Source of the DNA: Thozetella sp. PMI_491 | Lineage: Eukaryota; Ascomycota; Sordariomycetes; Chaetosphaeriales; Chaetosphaeriaceae | Assembly: GCA_021432635.1 (NCBI GenBank) | Contig: MU270068.1 | Coordinates: 1 to 64,000 of the forward strand | Length of the DNA: 64,000 bases | Direction: 5' to 3' | Part shown: positions 11,978 through 23,788 of the stretch, piece after piece | Layout: every line of letters starts with the position of its first letter | Numbering within the stretch: the first letter of the stretch is position 1 | The notes under the pieces: generated by a model | Told to the model about the DNA's origin: nothing | The model's input: only the letters and a program-made list of their open reading frames with translations | Databases searched by the model: none | Made by a program: the position numbers and the translations under genes

Positions 11978-12374
11978 GGAATGCCGGGGATGATGCTTTT
12001 GAGTGTTTATATTTGGTAGCAATACGGGAGAGGGGCCTTCGGTGTCTTAGTCTGCTAAGTGGGACTAGTGCCAGTCACGCCGGTGTCCTTTGAAGCTTGC
12101 TCGGTGAACCGTTCTAGTAGGGCTGAGGGTGCTCATGCCTCCTGAGCGGGGAAGGGGACAAACCACGGCGCCAAACGCATCAAATCAGGATGGGAACAGC
12201 AAGAAAATGAACAGTAGGATGCGGCTTGAGGGAGCGGAAGCAGCCATGAATGTCGCCCCGGATCTGTATATAACCATGGTTGGGGGTTTGGGAGTTTGCG
12301 CAATCCAACCCTTTTAATGTCGGTGGTGGAGGAGAGGGTCAGTAGTATTGCCAGAAACAGCGAGGCGGTACTAG

Positions 12375-12425
12375 CTAAGGTGGGTAGGGTAGCCTGGGTA
12401 CCTAGGTAGGTAGTACATAGGTAGC
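12375..12425. repeat. GGTAGGTA/TACCTACC-rich tract
   Basis: Several overlapping copies of TAGGTA, GGTAGG and their complement, including the palindromic core GGTACCTAGGTA. Similar short units recur at 555-600, 12970-12982 and 13200-13250. It looks like an imperfect short-unit intergenic repeat; function unknown. Confidence 0.55.
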
Positions 12426-13695
12426 GTTCCTGCCTTGAGCGGTGGGTTGGCAAGGTTGGGTGGGCGAAGCAGAGATGGCGCCTGGTTGGAGGCTGTGCTG
12501 CTGCCTTTCGTCGCAGACCGATCGGTACCTACCCTGCCTGAGCCCCAGGCGTTCTGGCAAGCTTTAGCTGTGGGTTGCCTTCCCCGGCCTGCTCCACCGT
12601 GGTCATTGGTCGGCGCCCCCCCGGGCGAATGGGGAGATCGGAGACAGCCTTGCCAACAACGTGATGTGGGAGCGACGATCTGACAGGCTCGCCTTGGGTG
12701 GCTATTGCAGGTCGAAACCCGCCAGGCCGATTCGGCGCCTGCCGCCTCAGCCCATAGGCGGCCTTAGAGGAGAGCAGGTGGCCAATCCCGACACAGCCAA
12801 GCCCTTATTAAAAAGGAGCTCCAAGCTCACTTCCCCAAGCCATTCTCGATCGATTCATTCCTCAGCTATGCGTCTTGCATCCAAGCCTTTTATAGCCGGC
12901 TTGGGGTGACAGATAGAAATTGCTCAGCTTCCCCTTCCCTCCTAGCCGTCTTTGCGGCCAGGAGCAGCCAAGGTAGGTACTAAGGAGCGAGCCAGATAGT
13001 GGCCTTATCTTATCTGCTTTTGAGTTTGTACCTATCTGCGGCATCGCAGTTACGTCACTGATATTTTTTTATTTTTTATTTTTCAGGTCGGCTGCCGCTT
13101 TGCTAGCACACGTGCCGGGGTAGAAAAAGTAAAGGTGGGCAGAGAGGATGCTGCATCGAGGCTGCAAGGGCCCCCCCGCTCTCTCTCCCCCCCTCCCCCC
13201 GGCAAGTAGGCAGGCAGGTGGCAGGTAGTCACCAAGAGGTAGGTGGTAGGGCGGCCGTGGAAGGGATGATGTTCAGTGATGCGCAGCGATGAAGAGTTGG
13301 TTTCCCTTCGGGACGTCACTCACATTAGCTCGTTAGCTCCCGCGCCAGAAGCCCGGAAGGCTGGTTCGGAACTGCAGGGCTAATGTTCCACTATCAAAGG
13401 TGCCCACTGATTTCACCCCCACAGCAGGCCACTCAGGTGGCGGTTGGTAATGGGATTTACACTGTCTTTCCAGGCTGAAGCCTGCTGAGTGGCCGGTTGG
13501 CGGGTGCTGGGGGTGGTTCGTAGCTGTCCCCTGTCTTGGCGCCCAGACTATATCCCGCAATCCCTCTGATGACGCTAGTGCAGCCAAAGCCTGGGACGTG
13601 ATAACCCCATGATGCGATATCGATGCCGCGAACGCCGCCCCCCGACCTCGCAGCTTGGATGGATGATTCATTGCCCACCCCGACCGGGCCTTCCC

Positions 13696-13703
13696 TATAA
13701 AAA
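13696..13703 (+). promoter_or_regulatory. Possible TATA box
   Basis: TATAAAAA about 207 bases before the ATG at 13903, followed by a CT-rich leader. The position fits a TATA-driven, possibly stress-regulated small gene. It rests on motif match only. Confidence 0.4.
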
Positions 13704-13902
13704 CACCAACTGGCTGCCCCAGACTTGCTTCTTTCTGGGCCTTCTCGCCATCCATATTGCACAACTTCAAACGCCCACCCCCCCCAATCTGTCAACCGGT
13801 GTAATTTGCAGCCTCTCAACTGCGGCTTTGTTACAATCGCCCTCGGCGAACCACCGTTGCTGGCATAGGCCATCTCACCCAACCTAACCAACCAAAGTCG
13901 CG

Positions 13903-14580
13903 ATGAGCACCCCCGAAGTTTCCCACGGCCGCGGCGGCGCGGGCAACATCAACCCCGACGACACCCAGTACGTCGACGGCGAAGTCGTCCGGACTGGTCC
14001 TGAGGGCAGCCACCAAGATGGAGCTTACAGCACGGGACGCGGAGGTAAGAAACACCCGTATTGATTTCCTTGAGGCTCTGCCCACGCACCAAGCGGCCGT
14101 GGACAGACTCAATTGCACGCCGCTGGCCCTTGTGGTCGCCACGGGAGGCCATCCCGTGGCGACCAACATGCCGCTCCCCCAGCACATTTCTTATCAGTCA
14201 AGCCATTCTGAAGAAGCTCTGGCACCTTTCCCCTTCTGCACGCCAAGACTAGCAGCCACGATAAGAAGACCCACTAGCCTCGTCGGCTAGCAGGCCCAAG
14301 AGCGACACCCCATGTTGGGATCCAAATCGCTGACCAGCGACTGACAGGCGCCGCGAACATTGGCGACGCCGGTTCCCAGAAGCAGGCGCGGGCGGACAAG
14401 GACATCGTGCCGGAAGAGGCCGTCCGGCCTAGCCAGGACAACAGCGACTACCACACCGGCCGAGGGGGCGCCGGAAACGAGCACGTCGCGCACAAGAGTG
14501 CCGTCGCCAATGGCCAGGATACGCCCAAGGGTCTTGCCGACAAGCTGAAACACAAGATCTTTGGCGTCTTCAAGAAATAA
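13903..14580 (+). CDS. GRGG-repeat small protein (PAR32/DUF3602-like)
   Basis: Two exons, 13903-14044 and 14348-14580 (124 aa), join in phase across a 303-base intron, one of the longest in the window. The protein has three copies of a Gly-Arg-Gly-Gly motif: HGRGGAGN near the start, TGRGGAAN across the splice junction, and HTGRGGAGN near the C-terminus. Acidic and serine-rich linkers separate them, and it ends in the basic helix GLADKLKHKIFGVFKK. This spaced GRGGAGN pattern is what I associate with the DUF3602 family, whose yeast member Par32 is phosphorylated upon TORC1 inhibition and inhibits the ammonium transporters Mep1/Mep3. Many small filamentous-fungal members of this family have no assigned role, so that function is only a hypothesis here. 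No transmembrane segment or signal peptide is visible. Confidence 0.82.
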
Positions 14581-16813
14581 ACGCCGGCATCGAGGAAGGT
14601 GGTTTGGCGGTCGTAATGGAGGCGGTTGGAGGAAGCTCTTGCGTTTCTTGCTCCAGGGAGGTCTGGTGCCATTTCTAATACCCGTTGCTCGCATGAGCAC
14701 AGGAAGATATTCCCCTGTTCTCCTTTTCTCCTTTTCTTCTCCCTTCGATACCAAAAAATATCAAGACGCCTAATGCGAGAATATAACACCAAACTGCTTT
14801 GCCTCCCAGATTGCATGTGCGGCCTCTGGCCTGCCACCCACCCACTGTTGTCCGCCCTTAGCCGACCCTCCATGCAGCCGGCCCCTGCAGACACGGCGCT
14901 AGCAAATACATGTTTACGCTGAAAGGGCGACAGGGTGTAATTACCGGTATGTATGTACACTCCAGGGCTGAAAGCTCCGTTAGCTTGGTACCTGCTAAGC
15001 AAGAGGGTGCGGCACTCAAGATAGATGTAGAATTGTAATGTCACACGAGCAAGGCACATTTTGGCCAGCTATGTACAGCAAAGAGAAAGTAATCTCCTCC
15101 TACGTAGTAGGTGATCGGTAGTATTTTCAGCAAGCAGCCCTCCCACTTTAAAGCCGTGCCACCCTGGCCCTCCCTACCTTCCCCACGCTAACAAGCTGGC
15201 GCAGGGAACTAGGAATCGCCCCGGTGCGATTGCGCAAACTTGCCCAAAGACTGCTGTTGACTGACTGCACTACTACGGATTCGTAGGGAAAGCTCCCAAG
15301 GAGCTATGGCCTCCTTTGGCTGGATTGGTGTTTTGCCTCCCATATGCCCACTTGGACATATCTGGGATCGTCCTGCAGATTGGCAGCACGTTCCAGTGGC
15401 GCGAGCCGCTTGGCCAAGCGAAAGCCGTGCAAGTTCTACCCAGTGCAGACAAGTTGCAGTTGATAGAAGCGGGAAGGAGCCGAGGGGAGTTGATAAGCTG
15501 CAAGAAGCTTTGGGTGGATGTGATCTGCGTTTCCCCACAATTCGGGTGCTGTGGGTGTGACAGCCCCAGGTGACAGCCCCGCCCGTGGTCACCTCGGTCA
15601 AGAGTCGTGTTGACTTTGTCAGGGGTAAGCAGAAAGGGGGTTTGACGTGGGCCAGCACTTGTCTACAGATGCAACAATAAGGCATAATGGATAGGCGAAC
15701 TCATCCCCATCGACGATGATGCCATGCTCGGGCCATTTTCTGAAGTAGCACGGCCGATGAGGCTGTCCGGCTGGTGAAAACTGGCAAGAAGGGACCGGCC
15801 TTCGACCTCCGAGTCTCCTTCCCCACGATTGGCCCCTCTCCACGGCTTCATGGGCGGAAAGAGGAGTCCTTCTGTCCTATAAGCAGTCTCCTAGGCCAAT
15901 GAAACCCCTGGACCTGTGGCAATGTGCCTTTCTATTTTCAAAAACATCACGAGATACTAGGGGCGAGCAAGTGGCTCCCAGTTAGCGGGCCCCTTGCTGA
16001 TTGCTGCATGTCAACTGTGCTCGACCTTCCTCTCATGAGTTTATTTATCCACAGCATTGCCGTGCATGTGTGATCCGAAACGCCTATGCCCGGGGGGGGG
16101 GGGGGGTATTCTCTCATCCACGATTGCCATATGCCAAGCCTTCCGCAGCCATTGTGCCTCATGCTCTGCTCCATGTTTGCACGCGTTCCTTGGCAATGGG
16201 AATGCAGAGGCTGTAATTTGAGACACGCCATACATTCATCCGGCATCTTGATCAAAGAAGAGAGATCGGAGCTGCCGAGACCGTACTGCGCAAGAGCATA
16301 GGCAGTGTCATGTAGTCCTCGAAGCGGCATCCTGGTATATAACCTACACAGCTTCAGCCTTCTTCTATGTGACACCCTTTGGGCCTCTCGCAGTACTGTG
16401 CTTCCTTAAGTCTCGGCTTTTTGGTGCCCGGTGGTCTTGAAACGGATCGCCCTTTGTATTATGTGAACTTCTGTAGGGACAGTGCTCGCCGGACGAATCA
16501 AACGGACACTGGACCGAATCCCGGCAGTCTCCTGGGTCTATCGTCGCCGCCTCGAAACAAGAATCATACAAAACCTGTGTAGGTCCATTGCTCCCCCAAC
16601 GCCTGTACTCGGACCAGCCCATGCTGCCTGGAACCCCTCATTTTTTCTTGGTCCGCCTCCACCCAGATTCGAGTATATATACCCCTTCCAACTCCCAAGA
16701 ATAGCTACTGGCCGGCTGATGACTTTTCTTCTACCCAATATGTCCTTTCCGGCCAGAGAACGACAGATCCCACCTCTAGAGGCTCTCTCACACTTCAACC
16801 CCATCTCAAATTT
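14581..16813. other. Long convergent intergenic region, no gene seen
   Basis: About 2.2 kb between the 3' ends of the GRGG protein (+) and the CDF transporter (-). Open frames on both strands (for example 15209-15685 and 15947-16375, both -) are short, overlap one another and show no domain. Notable bits are a run of 15 G at 16092-16106 and a short direct repeat GTGACAGCCCC near 15557-15580. Confidence 0.55.
16092..16106 (+). repeat. Run of 15 G
   Basis: Uninterrupted guanine homopolymer in intergenic DNA; likely length-variable. No gene is attached to it. Confidence 0.9.
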
Positions 16814-18908
16814 CTACTTCTCTGCTGATCCGCTTGTTGCCCGGCTTCCGTCTCCAGAGCTCGATCTGGGTTCCAGAATCTCCCTAACGTGAACCAAGTT
16901 CTCTGCCATCTGTGGTTTGCGGAACAACAGAATATCCTTCAGAGTACGTTTTTGTTGTTTCACATAGAGCGGCTTGTGCTCTTCGTGGATGTCGTGTAAA
17001 TGTTCATAGTCAATGTGAACAAACGCACGCTCGACGTCAGCCAGACCCTCCAGTTTCCTCTGGAGAGTCTGTCCAACGTCGTGAGTCACGCGTAGAGGCA
17101 GTTCTTCGTTCATGACCACGTCGATCTCAACGTAGTATTTCTGCCCGGCGTGATAGGCGCGGCACTGTTGATGGTTAGCAATCCGAGTCGCAGTCGCCAA
17201 CTAGCGCCTGGAGTATCTATTGGAACGTACCGTCTCGACCTTGTCAATGTGCGTGTCGTGCGTCATGGTCATGTAGATGAGCTTGGAAATGAACTCATTC
17301 GGAGCCGACTTCCCCACTAACAGCCATACCTGCTCGAAGGCGTTTGAAACCCACGAGAACAGGATCAAGAGCGCGATGAGAATGGCACCGATCGGGTCCA
17401 CATACCACACAAAGCGATCGCCTACGATGGACATGACCAGACCAAAGATGTTGACCACAATGTCGTTTCGGTGGTCCACGAAGAAGATGTGGACTGACGG
17501 GAAGCGTCTGTAGAAAAGACAGTAGAACATCAAGGACGTCTTGGCTAAGACTATAACGCAGACAAGTCAACGGGATTATCCCCTCCACGACCGAAATTTC
17601 AGGAGATTACTCACTGGCGACACCAACGCACACCAAGGGCACAATCTGGAGCTGTTTGGTCTCCGTCTGGCCATTGGCTAGTGTCCGCGCCGATTCAATC
17701 TACTCACCTGTCAGCGGCCATTCCAAGGGGTTGTAATTTTGTAAACGAAGATTTCTCACCAGCAACTCAATGGCAACAGTCGTCATCAAAGCACAGAAGA
17801 GGATGATTCCGATCGTCTCAATTCTCGTACGACCCTAAACGGCGTGAGCATCGGTTCTCTGATTTCCAGAGCCAATTCGTTAACACATACGACAGGGTAC
17901 TTGTAGATACTTGGCCGTGCCGCCAGCTTAGATGTGATGAGCATCACAAATGAGGAGACAAGGTCCATCTGCGGCCATGGTCAGCACCGCCCTAGTCTTT
18001 GGGGAAAGGAGGGATGCTCTCCATAGTTGGAGTAAACTTACGAATGCATCGGCCGCAGTCGCAAATAGCTACACCGGTTTTTGTATCAGATAAAGTCTCT
18101 GTTTCACGCGGAAGAAAGATCGCCCTCTCGTAGGATATTACGAACCGAAAGAGAGCCTGTCGAGACGGCAGCATATAGCTGGATGATGAACAGGCAGAAG
18201 TTCACACAAAAGCTCGCGGTGACGGCGAACTTGATCTTGGGCTTGTACTTGGCGTCCTCCTCGACCTGGTTGGCCTCCTCGTCGTCGGCGCCGAGAAATT
18301 GGTCAATGAGTTCATTTTGCCGGGTGTAGTACTTCTTGAGTTGCCGCTTGTTGCCTTTGGGATGCTCAATTTGCATTTGCCGCCGAGTGACGTTTTCCCG
18401 CTTGTGCCGGCCGAGGTCCAAAGGATCGCCACTGGCAAAGGAGCCGGTCTGAGTAGGCTGTCTGCTTTGGAGGGAAGGAGGATGAGGCAATGTCTCAGAG
18501 CCTGTAGACGAAGCGCCGGTGATCTCATCTGTGGACATCTGAGGCACAGTCTTGGCGTTGCCCCTGGTGCTGCCTCCGACAGCCGCCACGGTCTCCTGTA
18601 CCGAAGGGGCTTTCATCCAAGTTAGCCAAGACCTTCCCGAAAGGCATATATGACTAGGCGGAGAGGCTCAGCCTGAGAAGGAGGGGAGGGGGTGGAGGGA
18701 AGGCTGAGAGAAGAAAGAGAGGGCAGTGCCATCCAAAACGCATCCGGTGCCCTAGCGCGACTGTGCTGAGTAGGACTTGAACTGGCAAGGAACAGAAGGG
18801 CATAAGAGGCTGGCGGTGATGGACAACGAAGCCATAGAGAAACAGAGGATACGCACCCTCTGGTTGAGGTTGGTGAGTGATGTCCTGGGGCGGTTCAGAG
18901 GAAGCCAT
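16814..18908 (-). CDS. Cation diffusion facilitator, manganese type (DxxxD)
   Basis: Metal/proton antiporter of the CDF family that moves divalent cations, probably Mn, out of the cytosol. Eight in-phase exons: 18908-18857, 18609-18146, 18068-18042, 17968-17891, 17834-17760, 17699-17615, 17550-17231 and 17164-16814 (483 aa). The first about 115 residues are disordered and precede KKYYTRQNELIDQFLGADDE, typical of Mn-CDFs. Transmembrane helices follow (FCVNFCLFIIQLYAA; LVSSFVMLI; IGIILFCALMTTVAIELL). The two metal-site motifs are DAFMD (residues 179-183, split by an intron) and DHRND; both are DxxxD, the Mn-type signature, where Zn-CDFs have HxxxD. The cytosolic C-terminal domain contains YYVEIDVVM and AFVHIDYEH. 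Exon 3 is only 27 bases, and the intron before it uses donor GTTCGT. The 52-base first exon is inferred from phase; an internal start at 18616 is the alternative. It is divergent from the ZIP gene. Confidence 0.88.
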
Positions 18909-21900
18909 GGTTACCACTGTGATCTGAACGAGCTGAGGTTCATGCGCCTGGCGAACGGAGGGAGAAAGAGTAAGAAGGGCAGACAGGCGAGGGGGGGAGG
19001 GCGAGAATGGGAAAGAATTGTCGAAGGGCGGGTTCCAGAAGCGCGTCGACAATATTATATGGGGGCCTGTGACTGATCTTCGGCCGTGAGGCCTCTCTGG
19101 TTTGCCACTGATAGCTCTCGGGGGAACGAAGAGTGTCGCATCAATGCAGGAAGAGCCCGGGTCTTGGATGTTCTCAGGGGACACCAGATGCAAGAGAAGT
19201 GGGGGGCAAGGTCAATGGGGACGGGGGAAGGGAGAGCAATGGAATATTTGGTTTCTCGAGCGTCCTCCTACAAGCGTCTGGGCGCGCGGTGAGATACATG
19301 CGTTAACTCTACTTGGGACATACAACAAGACAGAATACTGGGGCGGCGTGCAGGCCGCTACTACCTTCCGTAGGCCAACCCAACCCCCCAACCCCCCCCC
19401 GCCCCGGCTAGGCTCGCCCTTGTGAAGTACGGAGTGGCAGTCTAAGTCTGGTACTTAGGAGCCGTGCGCTGCCTCATGAGGACCTCTGTGCGCGCTCGCC
19501 GAGGCGGGTAGGACCGTCCCAATAGCTGGTCGGTGCTACCTCAGCAGCTAGGCAAGCTCGGGCAGCTTCAGGCTGGGGTGTCGAGTGGGGCCTTCAGGGT
19601 GGATGCGGGCAGCTCTTGCCGATGAAAATCTCCTGTTGGTCCACTGGCTAAACGGCACTGCTGCACCGTCCACGCCAGGGTGCTTGGCGGCAGGCTTGGC
19701 GATGAAACTCCCAGCAAAACTCGACACCACGTGCAGGGGCCTGGCAGACCGAGCAGCATAGTACGATCGACCAAGTCCCAGGCGAGCAAGGCCATTTTCT
19801 GGCCTTGCAGAATGGCCGAGGTGGCAGAGTCACGGGGATTGGTCTGGTGCAGGCCCCTTTCCGGCAGGCAGGCCTGCCTGCTCGCTCGCTCGCAATGGCC
19901 GGACGATCACTGGGAATTGGGCGCGCCCCCATTGGCCGGCCGGGCTGTCTATTGTTTCAACAGCGTCCGGGAGCGACAGAGCCGCCTCTCGGTTTCTGCA
20001 GCCTCTGCCGATGATGGATGATGCATGGAAGCTTCTGCTTGGCCAAGACTCGCCCAGTTACAGGCCGCCGACCGTGGCCCACGAACTCACGCAAAACCTT
20101 ATAAGACGAGCCTTGGCACCCTGGACGCCAAGAAGAGACCCGCTCATCTTGGGACGTCTCTGCTCTCACCAGACAAGCGTCGACGACGCCCATCACTCGC
20201 CAAGACCGAGATATCAAACATGTGCTGTCGTGGTCCTCGTGCGGTCCGAAGACTCGCCAAGCCCCACTGGGTTCCAGCATTTCCAAGCAACGACTAGCAT
20301 CGACAAGCAGCGACCAGTGAATACAAGCTTCGCGGCCAGAGAGCTCGGGCAGAGGGAAATAGTGGGAACATTTTGGGGACAAGACAAGAAAAGAATCGTG
20401 GAAAGATGGCAGGGGCGCGGAAGCCAAGCGCCGAGGCGCAACGGCCAACGCCATCCCTCAAACCAAGACCGCACCCAAGACACCAAGACAGACCCAAGAG
20501 CTAGTCCGTCAAAAGACAAGAATTATAGCGGCACAGGGCTAGCGATGGTTACGAGACCGTGCGCTTAACAAATGAATCCTGATGCAAGCCGCTTTCCCGT
20601 GGACTGGGTTTGTTTCTCTCCACTCTCTTTCCGTCCGTGTGTTTTGAGATGTCCCTACTTTGTATGGATTTCAGGAAAAAGAAGCTGAAAATGTCCGATG
20701 GCCACGAGCTTCCCCCGCATCAGCCACAGCGGCAACTAATGCAGCTTGTGCCATCCCCGGTCCCCGACGCGGGAGGTCGGGGGAAAAGGTCAACCTTCTT
20801 TATCCCCCCACCCTTTTCTCTCCGACGTCAACAGGCGTACCGACCGCCTTCCAGGCCGGGTATTCGTGGCACGAGAGGCGAACAAAATGCCCGAGTGGGC
20901 ATAACCCTGGCCGTGCTGCTGCAGCCACAAGAAAGGAGCAAAAAGGCCCCGGCCGCTCCCGCAGGCATAACTACCCCCCCCCCACCCTGGTTGCCCACTT
21001 CGTCACTGGTTAGAGCCCTGCGTCCTCACCTTGAGGAGGACAATGTTTGGGGGTCTGTTTCACCCCGATTTTGCATTCCAAATCCGACGTCCAGCGCTCT
21101 GCCCACTCGAGCCAAGGCTCCACTGCTGTGGTTGCTCCGCAAGCAGGCCCCCAAGGCTACGTCCGCTCGCACCACCACCACTACCACCGCCCATAAGCCG
21201 TGGGCCTGGGGGAGAGGAGAGTGTGGTTAGACAGTGGGGCCTGGAAGATAGCCGTCCGGCTGTCAGAAGCAACTCTACGGGGTGATGGTGGTAGCCAAGC
21301 ATAATGGCCAGACCAGCTGGGAATGCATATGCTTGCCCCGGACAGTCGAGTATGTTCTGCTAGGGGAGAGGCCGGGGTAGAGGATGGAGGTACGGCGGGG
21401 GGTAGCCTCAGGAATGCGAGAAGATGGTATAGCGACAACTTAGCCGGCCTTCTCTGTAAGTCGAAATCGACATGCTTGAGGATGTGTATATGCTGCCTCG
21501 CCACATCATGCTCTTTTCGCAAAACCAAGTTCGGATAGGGTGCATACGGGAAAGGGGGAAGACGCGCGAACAACTCCCGTTTCTGGACGCCGAGAGGTCT
21601 CACCAGGCGTATCGACTTGAGGCATTGTGACGAGTAGATCCTTATCATCAGCACATCTAGCACCTTTGCGGCTCTCCCACTGGGACTGAGTCTTGGCGGA
21701 CGCCCGTCACTTCCATTTTGGTATGTGGGTATAGTGGCGGCGCAGTCCCTGTTCCGTTCTATCACGGCTGTTCTTACCCTACCCGTTCATCGTGTCTTCG
21801 ATCGCTGGCTCGGCGACAAGCATATTAAAGCAGGATGGCGCCCGAGGGTGTGGCCTGTTTTCTTGGTCTTCCTCTTGCCTCCAAGTCTTGTCGAAAGCAC

Positions 21901-22176
21901 TGTTGGATCTCGGGAGCACTTGCTTCCCGTCCCCTCCCCCCTTTCCCCTTTGTTTCCTTTCCTTTTCTATTCTCCTCGCTGAATTCCAGGGATTGACGCC
22001 CGGCTTTCATCTGTTCTTCCTACCTGAGGCTGCGGGACGGCTTCATTTGTCTGTCCCCTTTCCTATTTTTGTTCGGCGGCCCCCAGTGTTGAGAGTTGAT
22101 CCTCCTCCCCTGAGGTGTCTTGCCATAACTCCCTCTCTTTCATATTTCTATTTCCATCTCGTATAAACGTTCCATA
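18909..22176. other. Long divergent intergenic region between CDF and ZIP genes
   Basis: About 3.3 kb, the longest gene-free stretch here, lying between the start codons of two metal transporters on opposite strands. Open frames such as 20011-20568 and 20610-21230 (+) or 21181-21765 (-) look like chance frames: they have biased composition, no domains and no agreement with splice signals. It contains low-complexity C-rich DNA near 19380-19410. No tRNA that folds convincingly was found. Confidence 0.55.
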
Positions 22177-23788
22177 ATGAGTATCGCCGTAGGAGATATG
22201 CCCATGGCGGCCGATTCGCCGATGGGGGAGCATGTCAAGCCCCAGTGCGGTGGCGACCAGGAAGTCGGAGAGTACGACGTGGGTATCCACGTCTTGGGCT
22301 TGTGTGAGTGGCTCAGTACACTTGAGTCTGCCATACACCCAACTAACTATGATAATAGTCTTGGTCCTGCTCGCCTCTATCTTCGGTATGAACTTCGCTG
22401 TTGACGTGAGGAGGGTGAATAAGAAACTGACAAGGATCAGGAGCCGGATTCCCCGTCGTGGCGAAGAAGGTCAGCTGGATCAAGGTTCCAACCAAGGTTT
22501 TCTTCATGTGCAAACACTTTGGCACTGGTGTGCTCATTGCTACGGCCTTCGTCCACGTAAGTCGAGGCTCAATCCTCCTTATGCCGAATGACGACAAGAT
22601 GCTGATGCGGCCTAGCTCCTCCCCACCGCCTTTGGCAATCTCCTGGACCCCTGCCTGCCCGACCTGTTCACTGAACAGTATCCTCCCATGCCCGGTGTCA
22701 TCATGATGGGCTCCATGTTTGTCCTCTTCGTCATCGAGATGTGGCTCAACGGAAAGACTGGTGGACACTCGCACGGCGGCCCCATGGGGTTCGAGAGCGG
22801 CCCAGCTCCTCCCCGTGCCATGGCCGCTCCGCCGCGTCCCCCGCGGTACACGGGCGACAGCTTCGAGAGCGACGACGTCGATTTCGAGAAGAAGATGGCC
22901 CAGAAGATGTACGAAGAGACGATGCGTAACCAGGACCCCTTTGCAGACCCCAACAACCAGAACCTGCCGCACTCTGAGATGCCCCCATGGTTCATCGTCT
23001 TCTACGAGCAATACGTCCGTCACCGCCTCGAGATGGTGAACATGATCAACGCCCAGCGCACCGGCCCTGCTCCTGGCTACAGCGTGGAGCAGAAGAGCAG
23101 CCAGGTTGTTGTGCAGGAGGAGCCCCTGATCGATTCGCCTTACATCGATGTTGAGACCGGTCTTCCCGTGCCACCGGAAGTGTACCGCAAGATGTCCCTC
23201 AACATCACCCTCCTGGAAGGTGGTATCCTTTTCCACTCGGTCTTCGTTGGCATGACCATTAGCATCACCATCGATGGTTTCATCATTTTGCTCATTGCCA
23301 TTCTTTTCCACCAGATGTTCGAGGGCCTCGGTCTTGGCTCCCGCATTGCTGCTGTTCCCTATAAGAAGGGCAGCATCCGACCGTGGGTCCTTGTGGTCGC
23401 CTTTGGAACCACCGCGCCCATTGGCCAGGCTATCGGTCTCCTGACCAGGAGCACCTACGATCCTAACAGCGCCTTTGGCCTGATCATCGTTGGTGTTTTC
23501 AACGCCATGTGAGTCATGAAACCTGCCGCCTGCAGAAGAGTGGCTGTTAACCAGAAACAGCTCCTCTGGTCTGCTGCTCTACGCTGCGCTCGTCGACCTT
23601 CTTGCCGAGGACTTCCTCTCTGAGGAGGCCCAGCACACCTTGACCGGCAAGGATAGGAAGCTCGCCTTCACCTTTGTCCTCCTTGGAGGTGAGTCGATGT
23701 GCAAAAACAGATCAGGATTTCCGTTGCGATATAGGTGCTAACCAGACCTTCAGCCGCTGGCATGTCCATCGTCGGAGCCTTCGCCTAA
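22177..23788 (+). CDS. ZIP-family zinc/iron transporter
   Basis: Plasma- or endomembrane carrier that brings zinc or another divalent metal into the cytosol. Six exons are in phase: 22177-22303, 22359-22385, 22441-22556, 22616-23508, 23561-23688 and 23754-23788 (441 aa). The N-terminus is short and soluble. Transmembrane helix 1 is split over three exons (GLFLVLLASIFGAGFPVVAKK), followed by KHFGTGVLIATAFVHLLPTAF, the conserved H-x-LLP helix. The central loop has a His/Gly patch (GHSHGG) and a long acidic region (about residues 125-270). The helix IV signature is LEGGILFHSVFVGM, with HQMFEGLGLG in helix V, the paired metal-binding His/Glu motifs of the family. The end is ISSGLLLYAALVDLLAEDF and GMSIVGAFA. 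Exon 2 is only 27 bases. It is divergent from a CDF exporter. Confidence 0.93.

Larger units (their letters stand above)
12023..13902. other. Long intergenic region, no gene seen
   Basis: About 1.9 kb between divergent genes (the RBR ligase on - and the GRGG protein on +), so it contains both promoters. Visible items are TACCTA/TAGGTA-rich DNA at about 12375-12425 and again near 12970 and 13200-13250, a T-rich tract near 13063-13085, and a TATA-like box at 13696. The overlapping - strand frames at 13333-13891 have no recognisable features. Confidence 0.6.

Noticed and set aside
13333..13891. Two overlapping - strand frames of 145 and 144 codons
   Set aside because: They overlap each other in different frames, lie in the promoter of the GRGG protein and show no domain.
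20011..21230. Two consecutive + frames of 185 and 206 codons
   Set aside because: Biased composition, no recognisable motif, no supporting splice signals, and equally long frames on the opposite strand.
22343..23311. 322-codon open frame on the - strand
   Set aside because: Antisense to the ZIP transporter and rich in His/Leu/Val, as expected from reverse-complemented membrane codons.
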